From Silene noctiflora (lineage: Eukaryota; Streptophyta; Magnoliopsida; Caryophyllales; Caryophyllaceae): a stretch of DNA of 46,885 bases. Made by a program: the position numbers and the translations under genes. The stretch spans positions 67,243 to 114,127 of the forward strand of contig VHZZ01003119.1 of the NCBI GenBank assembly GCA_009801015.1, written 5' to 3'. Within the stretch, counting starts at the first letter, position 1, and the number at the start of each line of letters is the position of its first letter. Below, in pieces: positions 13,201 through 23,475 of this stretch. The notes under the pieces were generated by a model that saw only the letters and a list, made by a program, of their open reading frames with translations, was not told the origin of the DNA and searched no databases.

Positions 13201-13207
13201 TGAATGA
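4203..13207 (+). CDS. TOM1-like (TOL) VHS-GAT ubiquitin-binding sorting protein with duplicated GAT exons
   Basis: The predicted exons are 4203-4303, 6915-6993, 7185-7283, 7389-7502, 8031-8188, 8543-8618, 8855-8940, 9148-9426, 10336-10411, 10862-10947, 11843-12121 and 12892-13207. All introns are GT-AG and the frame is open throughout, giving 582 aa if every exon is used. Residues 1 to about 140 form a VHS domain ([12 protein letters not shown], then [16 protein letters not shown] and [14 protein letters not shown]). Residues 184-330 and 331-477 are two homologous GAT modules, each made of three exons of 76, 86 and 279 nt. An acidic EEEE stretch and a basic, Ser-rich tail follow. TOL proteins bind ubiquitinated cargo on endosomes as a plant ESCRT-0-like step. 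Known plant TOLs normally have one GAT domain; a transcript with one module would encode 435 aa. The ATG fits the family start ([12 protein letters not shown]). The family number is not assigned. Confidence 0.88.
4868..5882. mobile_element. Stowaway-like MITE carrying a nested insertion
   Basis: The left end 'ctccctccatcctggtcaa' and the right end 'ttgaccgggacggagagag' are inverted repeats flanked by TA on both sides (4866-4867 and 5883-5884), as in Tc1/mariner Stowaway elements. Without the inserted Mutator-like element and its duplicated target, the host MITE is about 231 bp. It lies in the first coding intron of the TOL gene. Confidence 0.75.
4987..5760. mobile_element. Mutator-like MITE (774 bp) nested in a Stowaway-like MITE
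   Basis: The ends are long inverted repeats beginning 'ggggaaagt', about 110 bp each. Each arm contains three internal sub-repeats built on 'cccccaaacgtttggg' and 'tgtgcaaatt'. The flanks are a 10-bp target duplication, ggacgaaacg (4977-4986) and ggacgaaatg (5761-5770), with one mismatch. A 9-10 bp duplication with long terminal repeats points to a non-autonomous MULE. The interior is AT-rich with no transposase frame. Confidence 0.78.
8300..8430 (+). mobile_element. tRNA-derived SINE-like segment in TOL intron 5
   Basis: A Pol III box A-like word (tggcacagatggtagag, about 8324) is followed about 45 bases later by a box B-like word (ggttgcgagttaatcc, about 8372). Both fit the head of a plant tRNA-derived SINE. 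The 3' end is unclear and no target duplication was found, so the limits are approximate. Confidence 0.45.
8497..9925 (+). repeat. tandem duplication copy 1 (GAT exons and flanking introns)
   Basis: This is the first copy of a segment repeated at about 10290-12897. It holds exons 8543-8618, 8855-8940 and 9148-9426. Intronic homology extends left to 'taacatgtatttgag' (about 8504) and right through 'agaaagaaacacc' (about 9574) to a relic of the next exon's acceptor (9880-9925). Exon lengths are identical between the copies. Confidence 0.85.
10025..10112. repeat. short tandem repeat (actagagatcagtggagg)
   Basis: Three copies of 'actagagatcagtggag', two of them followed by 'gaattcat', start near 10026, 10043 and 10087. 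They sit in the intron between the two GAT exon sets, just right of the first duplication copy. Confidence 0.7.
10290..12897 (+). repeat. tandem duplication copy 2 (GAT exons and flanking introns)
   Basis: This is the second copy of the segment at about 8497-9925, with exons 10336-10411, 10862-10947 and 11843-12121. Exon 10336-10411 differs from exon 8543-8618 at 8 of 76 bases, of which 6 look synonymous. Exon 10862-10947 differs from exon 8855-8940 at 12 of 86 bases, changing two residues. The introns of this copy are longer than those of copy 1. Confidence 0.85.
12535..12640 (-). mobile_element. possible SINE relic in TOL intron 11
   Basis: Read on the minus strand, 'aggattcaaatctc' resembles a box B. 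It is preceded by 'ggtggtacactgatagcc', a weak box A candidate, and followed by an (ac)n run near 12525-12535. No target duplication was found. It could equally be ordinary intron sequence. Confidence 0.28.
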
Positions 13208-13560
13208 TGCCTGTAAAATAACCTTAATGGGTTAGGGATATCATATGTCTGAATATCGAGGGTGATATATCTGGTGTTTTGCCGGAAGCTTGTGGTGGTG
13301 CCACCACCACCACAGCCACAGCTGTTTACGTATGTATACTTATATGAGCGTTGGTGTCAGTGTGTATTATGGCATCAAATTATAGTTATTTATTTATATA
13401 TAGGTTTCAGGTTTTCTTGACCCTTCATAGTTTTTAGGATGGGGTTGTAAATGTGTGATTTATTATTATTTTCTTTTCTTTTTTCCGTTAATGTCCGACT
13501 CTCTAATACCTGTACTTGTATGTAATTGATAGACCTCAATATATTATCCTTCATTTGGCA
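13208..13560 (+). other. 3' untranslated region of the TOL gene
   Basis: AT-rich sequence follows the TGA stop at 13205-13207, with T-rich and TATTTATT-like stretches near 13390-13480 of the kind seen at plant 3' ends. A (gccaccaccaccac) cluster lies near 13297-13312. The end of the transcript is not visible in the DNA; 13560 is an estimate. Confidence 0.4.
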
Positions 13561-13728
13561 TTTACAGCGTACTCGTATGTTTTTTTTTTCTCATGCCCTT
13601 AATTTTCAATAGAACATAATTTCCCTCGAACTAAAACTGCAAATAACACTCAAATTTGATTCATAATATCATTGTTCGAGGAATAAAAAGAGCAAACTAT
13701 GTTGAGGCCGAGGATAAATTGATTTCAT

Positions 13729-13734
13729 AAAAAA
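13729..13734 (-). terminator. Pol III T-run terminator of tRNA-Asn
   Basis: Six T residues on the minus strand directly follow G73 of the tRNA. This is the standard simple terminator for RNA polymerase III. Confidence 0.85.
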
Positions 13735-13758
13735 CGCTAGAAGGAGGGCTTGAACCTC

Positions 13759-13791
<33 letters not shown>

Positions 13792-13808
13792 AACTGAGCT
13801 ATTCCAGC
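13735..13808 (-). tRNA. trnN-GTT: tRNA-Asn (anticodon GTT)
   Basis: The minus strand reads gctggaatagctcagttgg and continues through a complete 74-nt cloverleaf. The acceptor arm pairs gctggaa with ttctagc, with a plausible mispair at one step, and G73 is the discriminator. The anticodon loop ctgttaa carries GTT (complement of 13772-13774), and the T loop is ggttcaagcc. There is no intron, and CCA is not encoded, as expected for a nuclear gene. A T6 Pol III terminator on the minus strand (13729-13734) directly follows the 3' end. The gene lies between two convergent protein genes. Confidence 0.95.
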
Positions 13809-14629
13809 TTCTTGATAATCCTTTTCTTCTAATTATATTAGTATATTATGATACACAAATTCTCTGTCTGAAACTTAAGACAGATTAAGTATTATATCAC
13901 TAGTGTATTATAAGATAAGGGATTTTCTATTGTTTTTCCCTATTTGATCCATTTCAAACTCAAGACGGATAATGCCATCCTAAGGGAGACTTGGATTCTC
14001 ACACATAAGATCTCATGTTAGTTGTACAGATATTTCAGCTTCTAGAGTTGTAGTACTACTACTAGGACGGGTGATACCGATACCTAATTTAGGAATACTA
14101 CTTATAATGAAGGGTTCGGCGACATTGACCCATGATCAACCATTTGACAAGTGCTGGTTTGAGAAAGGATCACTGGCCGAACGCCCTGAATGAATAATAA
14201 ATGGATAGCAGAGGAAAAGGAAATCCGATATTTATCTGCTTGTAGCCGAGTCTAAGTAACCCAAGGTAAAAAGAAAGATTAAAAATAGATTTTCATACAT
14301 TGAAGGAGATGATGCAGTGTCTCAAAGGTTCTCGCAAAATGGCATGTTAAATGAGTTTACGAGCACAAACCTTGCATAGTCAGAATTAGAGACTCAATTT
14401 GGATAAATGAACACAGCAACCTGCCAACTGTTTCGCCTAAGTTACCATTTACAAAACCAATTTGCTATGTTTCCGAGGAAATACACGCTTGCTCGCTAGC
14501 TCAATCAATAACAAACTGCACAACTCTCTCAAATTCTACCACCAAAAATAATGTTTTCCTGAATGAATGAACTGATGACAGCATCATGTTTTAACTTGTT
14601 AATTGTTATACATTAACCAAATCCAGAAT
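13809..14629. other. intergenic to 3' UTR of the kinase-like gene
   Basis: No coding frame of note is seen. The part from about 14300 to 14629 is probably the 3' UTR of the minus-strand kinase-like gene. The remainder separates it from the tRNA. A short palindrome-rich patch at 13870-13990 (cttaagacagatta, ctcaagacggataatgcc) resembles MITE ends that recur elsewhere in the window. Confidence 0.4.
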
Positions 14630-17600
14630 TCACAAACCATTTTCAGAGATCCCTGAAGAACCCGCAACATCCTCAAGTCTCATGGTGACGGCCATTTCTT
14701 CAATCAGTTTTCCTTTGTCACTCGACTCATTGACAGCTTTATCCAATCTCTTAAGCCAACTGTCATAGTCAACCGGATACGGGGTCCCACAAAGGGTGTC
14801 TACGTAATCAGCAAACGCCTTGAGAATGGCAGACACCTCGCCGAGATGCCTCTGAATGTGTCTCTTGGCCCAACTCTTCTGCCGCCAGTGTAGGGCCGAT
14901 TCTATGGAGTCTTGTTGTTTTTGCATATTGCCACCGCATAGGTAGTACAAGAGGTAAACAAGGCTCTCCACGTCAGATGATGGGCACAGTTTACCATGTT
15001 GAAGGGCGTGCGACGACGAGAAGAGCAAGTTTATTGCAGCACTGTCTCGCTCCTCCAAAACCGCCCGGCCCCACGAGACTGGGACGTACAAGAAGGTGGT
15101 GCTACTTGAGCCTTGGGCACGGACATCACTTACACGCACTACATTCTCGGGGGATATGTCACCGTGTTGGATATTCGCCAGCCTGGCACTTCGTAAGGCG
15201 GCCAAGCAATCCCGGCAACAACGGGTCACCTCCTCGCAAGATAACGGTCCATCTTGGGCAAGAATGCATGAGAGTGGGTCCCCGATCGGGAATGTCACGA
15301 GAACTGGAGTTCCACACCAGGGATGATCACATTTCTCACCTTTCTCATCCGGGTTTTGTTTCAAACAGTTACCCGGGTGTAACATCTTGCCAGAGGCAAC
15401 AATCTCAGGTACATATTTGCTTGAAATCCCGGCTTGCCTGAAAATGTTTAAAACCTTGGTCTGTCTTTGAACTTGGTACCATAGGCTCATATCTTCCCAT
15501 GACGGTTCCAGTCTAGATGGATGGGCCCCCACATATAATGTCAACAATTGACCAGGATTTTCTATGGCGACGGTACTAAAACAAAAAGATTTTTCATCAA
15601 TAAGTGAATCTAGGATTTGGAAAGTCCTTTCACCTTGTTGCTGATCAACTACATGTATTAGATCACCCTCTTGAAGCATTAACTGTGATGCTTGATGTCT
15701 GATAGCAGGATTCATGTCATGCTCCACTTCAACAATTTCTCCATGAGAATGATCATAGTGTTGAGAATGATCATAGTGCTGAGAATGATGATTTTCGGGT
15801 GCAGTGTCTAAAAGCTGACACTCAATTCTTCGTTTCTGAAGGCGGAGACAGTGATCTGACGCGAGTGAAGTGATTGATTTTTTTGGTGGGCCACCACATT
15901 GGACAATAGAGTAATAAGTTGCCAAGAGAAGCTGCAGACTACCTAGATCACCCCAATTGGCATTTCCTAGTTTATTCCATATTTCATCCACAGGAGAAAC
16001 ACTGACTTCAGCATGATGCTTAAACCATTCTGCTACTCCCAGGTAAGTGTTTTCTAAGTCAACTTCAAGGTGTCGAGGATCCCCCCTTAACTTCACTACT
16101 GCTCCATATTTAGAATCCAGAACCAAGATGAAAACGGAACTATCATTAAAGGCACAAGTTTTGCTCAGCCTCCTCGAAACAAGTATATGAAAACCATAGA
16201 AAAGAGCTTCACAGAGAACATTGGAAGAGATACCCAATTTATTTCCCAGCATTATATCTGGCTTGAATAACGCAAACTGAACTACTTGGTCCCAGTGGGC
16301 ATTGGCGTCGTCCCCAGCCCTTGCTATCAAAGCGGCACCAGAAAGCTCATCGACTTTTCCCTTTGATATTGCTTTGTCTAAAGAGTAGAACCTTGACCGA
16401 GGATGACGGGCACATGACACAAAAAAGGGTAATGGTGAACTCTTATGCCAGAAGGTACGCCATAGACCCTCAGCAAGTGTGTGAAGAAAGTCTTCTAGGG
16501 CAAAATACTCCTCTTCTTTCAGATCACTGGAGCCGTAAAACGAAGTTGGCATCCGGAAAAGTTGCTGAAAAAAAGTTCCCTCCAAAGCAAAGTCCAGTTG
16601 GCGCAGTTCGTCAAGATGGAAAGGCGAGTTAAAAGAATATTGTTCACCATTATTAGAGTCTCCAAGTGAATTTTCCAATGTCCAATCTTCAAGGCTCTGT
16701 ATAAATAGTTTAGAGTCCACTAGGTTTCTTGCACATTCCTTTAGTGCTTTGTATGCTCTTTTAGAGATGGGGACAAGCTTGTTAGCAGATGTCAAGCCCG
16801 AACCACTCATGCACACCCCTGTAAGTCAAAGGAGATGAAAATGGTTAACGGGAAACCCTGAAGAATTAAGGGGTAGTTCTATTCCAGATAAATTAAATCA
16901 CATGGGACTACAGGAAATCGAGAGGATGAAATTGAACAGGATAGACAGATTTATGAAGTGTAATGTACTCATGTTTCTTTGATATCTTGCAAGTTTCCTA
17001 TTTTGGATGTTTTGTCGAAATCTTGTGCTGCTTTTCGTGGAAGATGATAATAAAGAGACAGAGGGATTACTAATTCTCCATATATTACAGACAGATCTTA
17101 GCAGGGTAGAAGCATATATTATGTCTATTTGCTTCATGGAGAGCGAACTTCTGTCAGAACTCAGAAGTAGATATATCAGCACCGTTTAAGTTGGTAACCA
17201 AAGACCAAGTATATTTTCTTCAGATGGCCTTTTCAGTTGGGTGGCAATAAGAAGATGAGAGTCTATGAGCGATAACAGATCAATATAAAATTACTAGGCA
17301 TGCATGAACGCATGATGCACTTATGCAGCAAGCTGGAAAAGACGTCAATTGTACGTGTCAATGTGCCTACCATTAACACTGTTGCAACAAGCACGGAAAG
17401 GATAGTTAGGTTCACATAAGCGTCAAATAATGTATGTGCTCCCTCCATTTCGACGCACAAACCCAATTTGACTTATTTCCCCTCGTAATAGAGGGAGTAT
17501 ATCAGAATTATGAGGGCCCGACGATATTCATAGAAGAACAAAGCTCCCAGTGAAGAAGAAATTTAATCATAATAATCACAGCTGTTGTAGTAGCAATGCT

Positions 17601-20600
17601 CATAATTTAGCAAGTGCATGGCTTAGGTCACACCAAATGAGAGTTGTTCTACCGAAGATAACCGTTGACCCTGCAACTGCTTTTTCTTAGCCTTTTCCGC
17701 ATTTTCCCACAAATCATTTTTCCTCTTGTCTACTCCCAATCAATCCATTCTATCCACATAACTTATTCGGACAACCTAATCCAATATACCGATTTTTTGG
17801 CAAAATACTCCACACTATTGGCCTCCAGCCTACTCAGTGCACAGGCTGCAGACAACCAACCTTGGAGACCTCTTTGACTGACAGAACTTGTGTAAGGGTA
17901 CCTGTTCTTTTGGTCGCACATGTAGATCTTAGTGTTTTTGCTCAAACAGAACCACCTTCCATCAATTTGTTTATGGGTCAACATGACTTTGAACTTGAGT
18001 TTATGTTCTGCTCTAGAGCAAGAATTTTAACCTATGAATTTTATTGGCTTCTGTAACAATTGTCTGGCATTAAATTTGAGTCTTTTCTCAGTGCCCTATA
18101 CTCTATAGTCCTAAACCACCTCTGAATTGTGCCATAACGGACATTCAACTCTTCTGCCATGGTTCCTCTTCAGCTTTTTAGAATCCCTTGTTTTTTTTTC
18201 TTCCATTTGACTTTATGTTTATTTTGTGTTGCTTGGCATCGAATTTAAATGAATTGACCTATGTTCTACAATCTCGATCTTTGCTCTACCCCACCATGTG
18301 GAGATGGTTTTTTTAGCTGTTTACCAACAAGAAAATTATCATACGTCCTTGAGTTCAATGGTGAGATGTGTCATCCCTATCTGAATATGCCTGGATCTTT
18401 CGAGAGGCTGGCAGAACAAAACACTTGTTTTCTTTTTTAACATCAAATGTTGTATAGATGGCTAGATGCTATAATTTCCTCTCAAAAGTTGTATTTTTGG
18501 TGCAACTTTTTCTCCAAATTTCGCTAAAATTGGATAGAAAACTGGCACATGTTTTCTCTTATTTGGTGGGAAATCATTAAATTTATCCTTCAGCTTTTTC
18601 ATAAATTCTACATTACTATATCATACTTGCTCTAAATTTAATGTCATGTATCACCCTCGTTAAACTTTGCAAACTACCAATGGGTAATGGGTGGAACTAA
18701 TTGGACAGGAGGGAGTGTTACTGGTTGCGCTAGTCTAGTGACTTATACATCCCAAAAAATCTTAGAAATTGCCTCATTATTTTCGCAGTGTTTTAAATAA
18801 AAAAGCACCTTGTATTGATCCACGGAGTCTCTAGTCCTCTATAAATTTCAAATTTCAGGAATCAGGATGCAACAGTTGATGACAAATTGTTGCAGCCTGT
18901 TACCTATCATTTGACAACTAAAGCTTTAAGTGAAGCTATTCTTGGTCATTAATACAATTGAAAATAAGAACCAATATCATGTCAAAATTCTAGAAAGCCG
19001 AAAAGAAGGCCAGAAAAGATTTACCAGTTTTCGATTTTCTGAAACTTCCATCCACACTTTGTGCTGTGTATATATCCACATCATTTTGTTGGAAGCCTGA
19101 AGCATAGCACTTCTTTTAGGACCATGAAGATCTAACGATTTGGAACAAAGGTTTAAAAGGCACTAACCAGTCTTAGAATTTCTGAAGCTTCCTTCCAATC
19201 CTTGCCCGGGAAAAATGTCATCTTGTATAAAAACTGCAATATTTCGTCTATAAGATAGAGCCAAGAGCGAAATACATGACCTTTACACTGTACGCAATTG
19301 TTTAGAACTACATGCAACTGAAAAATATAGACCGTAGTTGCCAAAATAACGAGTATGCAATTTCTTTCAATGAATGTGCTATTAAGATATTTGGTTATCA
19401 TAGTTTAACGTTTAGACAGCCGCACGTCTATAACAAAACGGAAGATCACTGATAAGGGAGTTCCAGAGTGATCTAAACGTCTGTTGTTGTGCCAATATGA
19501 CATTGAAAATATGAAAACTCCCAGTTACAGCGCCTTATGGAGGCAGAAAGATGTAAGAATTCTGAGCTTAATCTGACGCACAGGACCAGTAAATTCTGCG
19601 GTATTCAGAAAGGTTGATTTCGAGGCGGTAATTCAGCACAGCCAGCAGTCTGAATGACAACTGACTAATCAGCATAACACAGACACACTGGCTACAATAG
19701 TACTACAGACTGCAAAGGGAGACATATAGTGGCCTTACTGGCCTATGTTATTTTGACTCTTCGCTATGGGGCCATATCCGTGTCTGATATGACATTCAAG
19801 GATATAAATGTGAAGTCCCTGCCAAAACTTAATAATCCGACACTTATCATAGTGGAGGCGGAAAGGGAGGCTCACGTGACATAAGTAAAAAAAAGAGATG
19901 GGCATATGAAACATATACTGATAGAAAGTAGTAGGTTATTATTCTAGGATTTTGATCCTTGTGTCTTAAATACGGAGTATTTCACTACTTCACATTAAAA
20001 ATCTTAAAATTTCACATTCAATTAAACAAGTGAATTGAAAACTTGTCTCCTTACGAGTATCTTCATTGTTGCACAGAGTTACGTGTCTCAAATATTAAGC
20101 CATAGCAACTAGCAACTTAGCAAGTCCAACCATCGGATATGTAACTGAGTCCAAGTAACATAGGTAACATCAAATATGTTTCAGCCCAAAATGTGCATAA
20201 ATGTGGACCGAAGAGGGGCTGAGTTAGGTGAAAAAGAAAGACAGCTATCAGGTTGATTGACGGATGTTGTAATCCTATTGATAACCAACTTGAAGGATAT
20301 CTAAGCTAAAGGGATCTCTGAAGAAAATGTAGTGCTATTTAGGGCAAAGCCTAATGAACAGTGACAATCGATAAAACCATAGTACGATTGTTACTAATGA
20401 ATGCTGTTCCTAACTTACGCTTGGCTCATGCAAATTGCTTTTATTGTCATCCTTTTGATTGAGTATGCCAATACCAGATACTACAATGGCTAATTCAATT
20501 TCGTATAATGTCAAGTGTTTGCTATTTCCGCAAGATTTTGACTCTGTCAATCACCTATTTTAAATAACTTTTCATTGACAGATTTGCAGCTTGATATTTG

Positions 20601-22266
20601 AGTTAGCAGCTTGTTATTAGAGCATATCTCAAATATCAGAGCAACAGCCCTAGACACTTGTAAGTGAGAAAAAACATATGCAAATGATATGACATGTAAA
20701 ACAGAAATCAGAGTTCAGAGACCAAGGTTAGGAATGATACAAACCAGATGAAGACTTTCTGAAACTGCCTGATAGACTTTGCCCAGTGGATGTATCCAAA
20801 TCATTCTGCTGAAAGCCTGAGTGATGTTAATCATAAATAATACATGAATTAAATAACACCAATTAAACATACAGAGATCTACATCAGCAAAAGGACACAA
20901 CATCATGAGGTGATGGTACAGCAGAAATCAATGGACACATGAGAAGAAGGTGACGCCAAGGTTTCGGCTTATCACAAACTAGCCAATGCTAAAAAAAAAA
21001 TACTTCTCAAGTCATAACCTAAGTTACGACAATTCTATTGAAAATATTTCACTAGTCAACTCAATAATTTATGACACTTAATAATTGACGCAAACAAACT
21101 TGGAACTGTATCAAGTTGACAACAACAACATTACCCTAGTGCCTCAAGGGTTCCCGCAAATTGCCGTACGCAGCCTTACCTTGTGTTAGCAACACAAAGA
21201 GGTTGTTTCCAAATGACCCAAGATGAAATTTATGTCAAGAAGTGCATCGAATGACTGCCACTTCACAATAAAAAGCACAACCAATTTAGACAGTCGTTTT
21301 GCTTGATTCTATCATAATAAAAAAACAAAAAATAATGACTCTTTGGCTCCATTGTATCCAGTTGACAATTCAGATAAATGTTGGATAGAGATGTCAATTC
21401 AAAGAGACTATCATCACATAGGCATCGCTTCCCTCATTGACACGAACAAGATCAATAAGCCCCACACAAACCAAGCTTTGTTAAACCTTTAGTCCCACCC
21501 CCATCAACATGGATTTTAGCCTTCCTAAGATCAAATGCGCCAATGCACAGAGGTGAAGAGGGGCATGTATGTAATATCACAAGCTACATTGCAATTTCTA
21601 CTATTTGCAGAACTACTGATTGTTTTGTGTACTGTGACTTACTTCATGGAAGGAACTAAAATTTCCAATAAACACCATATACTACTAATAATCTCACAAT
21701 GTATTGTATCCTCTACTACACAATATTAAGAATTTAGGAGTATATAACATACAGCAACTTGAGAATCCTTTCAAGTCTCCCAGGGAAACTCAATCCACCA
21801 GACCACCACTAAAGTTTCCTAAACATCAGTCCAAAATCTAGGATGAACCTACTTACTATCACTTCTTTTTAAGGACATAGTTGAATTATAAGATCCAAAA
21901 CCACAGTCTGTACAGAATGCAGGCATACTATGTTCCTGGGGTATCCGGGCGAGAACGTGGATGCCAAAAAATTTCAGAACTTACACATAGGGCTCATACA
22001 TTACCCACATTCCACATTCCACAAACAATTCCATATGCCAAAAAGGTAAAATCTATACTGAGGCAGCTCAAATAGAACAATGCCAAACCTTTCAAAAACA
22101 TAGCAGAAAGATCTGAACTTTCTTCTTACAATGCTCTAACAAAAACCCGAAAGCATTCAGAAATCAGAAGCACAATGCACATACACTTCAAGATTACAAA
22201 AATCCTCTAAACTGGTCAGAAACACTCAAAAACAAGCAGCAAAACATGAAACTCACCTAATCTCAT
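14630..22266 (-). CDS. atypical protein-kinase-like protein with tandem N-terminal mini-exons
   Basis: The large 3' exon is 16818 down to 14630. Read alone from the first ATG (16808-16810) it encodes 726 aa. Upstream, an ATG mini-exon (22266-22257, MRLG) with an in-frame stop before it can be spliced to any of three phase-1 exons: 20816-20745, 19233-19168 and 19096-19025. Every junction is GT-AG and stays in frame with the large exon (through GVCMSGSGL). With one mini-exon (20816-20745) the protein is 756 aa; with all three it is 802 aa. In the 726-aa numbering, HGDISPENVV (549-558) matches a kinase catalytic loop with Asp and Asn in place. SSDVES (611-616) matches the helix-F Asp region. No clear Gly-rich loop or DFG is seen; VSWG sits where DFG would be. 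It may therefore be a pseudokinase or a very diverged kinase. A short His-rich repeat (HSQHYDHSQHYDHSH) lies mid-protein. I do not recognise the subfamily. Confidence 0.75.
15750..15792. repeat. in-frame micro-tandem repeat coding HYDHSQ
   Basis: The coding DNA repeats 'gatcatagtgttgagaat' with small changes. This gives a His/Tyr/Asp/Ser/Gln repeat in the kinase-like protein between the N-terminal region and the kinase-like fold. The unit is 18 nt, so the frame is kept. Confidence 0.75.
16819..19024 (-). other. large intron of the kinase-like gene
   Basis: About 2.2 kb without a credible coding frame lies between mini-exon B and the large exon. The acceptor at its downstream end is tttgacttacag|ggg. 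A 59-bp remnant at 17439-17497 has only the inverted ends of a Stowaway-like MITE (ctccctcc and gagggag, followed by TA). Confidence 0.5.
19025..19096 (-). CDS. mini-exon copy B of the kinase-like gene
   Basis: This 72-nt phase 1-1 exon is bounded by tcag|gc and ctg|gtaaat on the minus strand. It encodes FQQNDVDIYTAQSV then DGSFRKSKT. It is the same length as copy A at 20745-20816 and shares FQQND and GSFRK with it. It could be used with, or in place of, the other copies. Confidence 0.65.
19168..19233 (-). CDS. mini-exon copy C of the kinase-like gene (diverged)
   Basis: This 66-nt phase 1-1 exon is bounded by attgcag|ttt and ctg|gttagt on the minus strand. It encodes FIQDDIFPGQGLEGSFRNSKT. 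It shares QDD/QND, GQ and GSFR with the other two copies but is six bases shorter. It lies only 71 bases upstream of copy B, so a splice between the two would need a very short intron; that makes exclusive use plausible. Confidence 0.5.
20745..20816 (-). CDS. mini-exon copy A of the kinase-like gene
   Basis: This 72-nt phase 1-1 exon is bounded by actcag|gcttt and ctg|gtttgt on the minus strand. It encodes FQQNDLDTSTGQSL then SGSFRKSSS. It joins in frame to the MRLG start exon upstream and to GVCMSG of the large exon downstream. Confidence 0.68.
21120..21220 (-). mobile_element. SINE 3' part with (GTT)n tail, minus strand
   Basis: The minus strand reads 'ggaaacaacctctttgtg', then 'ggtaaggctgcgtac', then 'cccttgaggcactagggt', and ends in gttgttgttgt. 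This is the typical 3' half of widespread plant tRNA-derived SINEs of the TS type. The Pol III head is not evident. It lies in an intron of the kinase-like gene, in the same orientation as that gene. Confidence 0.7.
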
Positions 22267-22527
22267 TGCTAATTCTGATACCAGAAGTTAAGACAGTAAG
22301 TTAAATCACTTTAATCCCACAAATCCCTGCATTCAGCAAAAGTAAAAATTCCATTAAAGTCGGTACTTTATCCCACATCAAATCTATAAACCCATGGCAC
22401 TTCCAATCATTTGTTTCCCTTGATTAAATACCCGTCACAGAGAATAAAAAAGGTAAACAAATGACTGAGACGAAGTGGGTAACTAGTAATATCAGTAAAT
22501 TTGCAGCAAATGTGGAGAAAACTTACA
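22257..22527 (-). other. 5' leader splice sites and start exon of the kinase-like gene
   Basis: On the minus strand a donor (cttttg|taag region, exon end 22527) is followed by an acceptor (gaatgcag|ggatttg, exon start 22326). The exon 22326-22257 holds an in-frame TAA, then the ATG at 22266-22264, and ends in a consensus donor (ttag|gtgagt). The first leader exon probably starts near 22700-22800; its 5' end cannot be fixed from sequence. Confidence 0.5.
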
Positions 22528-22827
22528 AAAGATTGAAACTTTGGATTTGGAAATCAAGATTATATACAAAATGCATGTTGATTTTACTGATTTATTAGTA
22601 AATTTGAAGAATTAAGAGATTCCTAGTGTCAACATCAACCTGAAAAACTGTTTCAGTGATGTTGAAATCTAAGAAAACCCAGAAAAAAATCCATGTGTTT
22701 TTTTCACTTTTGTAAGTAATTTTTTTTGTTCTTTTTTGGGTGAAACAACACTAGTGAGTAGTGAGTGAAACGTAAACAAATTAAGCTTACGAAATCTGCA
22801 CTTAATGAAAGAACAATAAGTGTCCTT

Positions 22828-22998
22828 TTGACGACATTATCCGTCTTCAATTTAAACGGAATCAAATACATTTCACTTGTTTATACTCCGTATATAAGAA
22901 TGCGGAAAAAATAATACTATATTAGTATTTGCTTTATATATGCGTGTGGGATATTTGAAGCGTTTTAGACTTAAAAGACGGATACTACCGAGAATTTG
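22828..22998. repeat. palindromic MITE-like segment (gacggat family)
   Basis: Left part 'gacattatccgtcttcaatttaaacgg' and right part 'cgttttagacttaaaagacgg' are inverted with respect to each other, each pairing a 'ccgtctt' or 'aagacgg' word with an 'aaacgg' or 'cgtttt' word. Similar words recur at 28245-28275, 36714-36730, 42245-42320 and 42960-43015. Exact ends and target duplication were not established. Confidence 0.4.
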
Positions 22999-23337
22999 TT
23001 ATAAAAGTAAAATAGGGACCAACAACACATGTTGACAGTACTTATTTCAACTCCATTATGACAGACATCTCGTGCTCTTCAAAAATAATTGTTCATGTAA
23101 TAACAGTAATATTATTTAATTAATAAAAGTATAGCTTTTGAGGGGGAAAACAAATGGTAATTCATTTGAATAATTTCGATTTTGTTTTACCCTCTTAAAA
23201 TAATTACGAGTTTTTGGATAAGTATATTTTTTTTTTTTTTGAATATTTGAAAAAGAAATTATTTGAAGTAGCGTGAAAGTCTTATAGACTCTTTTTATAA
23301 TCGAAAATAGTTTTATGAGTAATAATTTATTAATCTT

Positions 23338-23475
23338 CCATTCTTAGCTAAATGGTTAAGATGGTGATATTCTCAATTCTGAACCATAAAGCAGCATGTT
23401 CGAATTCGTCTCCCTCCTTATAATGCCCTTGTGCAAATTTGTACAACCCAAGTTACAGTTGCATTCGCGGATTGT
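23338..23475 (+). mobile_element. tRNA-derived SINE-like segment
   Basis: Box A-like 'tagctaaatggttaag' (23345-23360) is followed by box B-like 'gttcgaattc' (23398-23407), spaced as in a tRNA gene, but no cloverleaf closes. Pyrimidine-rich 'cgtctccctcc' follows box B. The 3' end is uncertain. Confidence 0.5.

Noticed and set aside
14977-15441. Plus-strand open frames of 154 and 76 aa
   Set aside because: They lie antisense within the large exon of the kinase-like gene, have no recognisable motif, and are shadows of its codon usage.
23338-23475. Possible tRNA gene with tagctaaatggttaag and gttcgaattc
   Set aside because: No acceptor stem or anticodon arm closes. It was kept only as a SINE-like segment.
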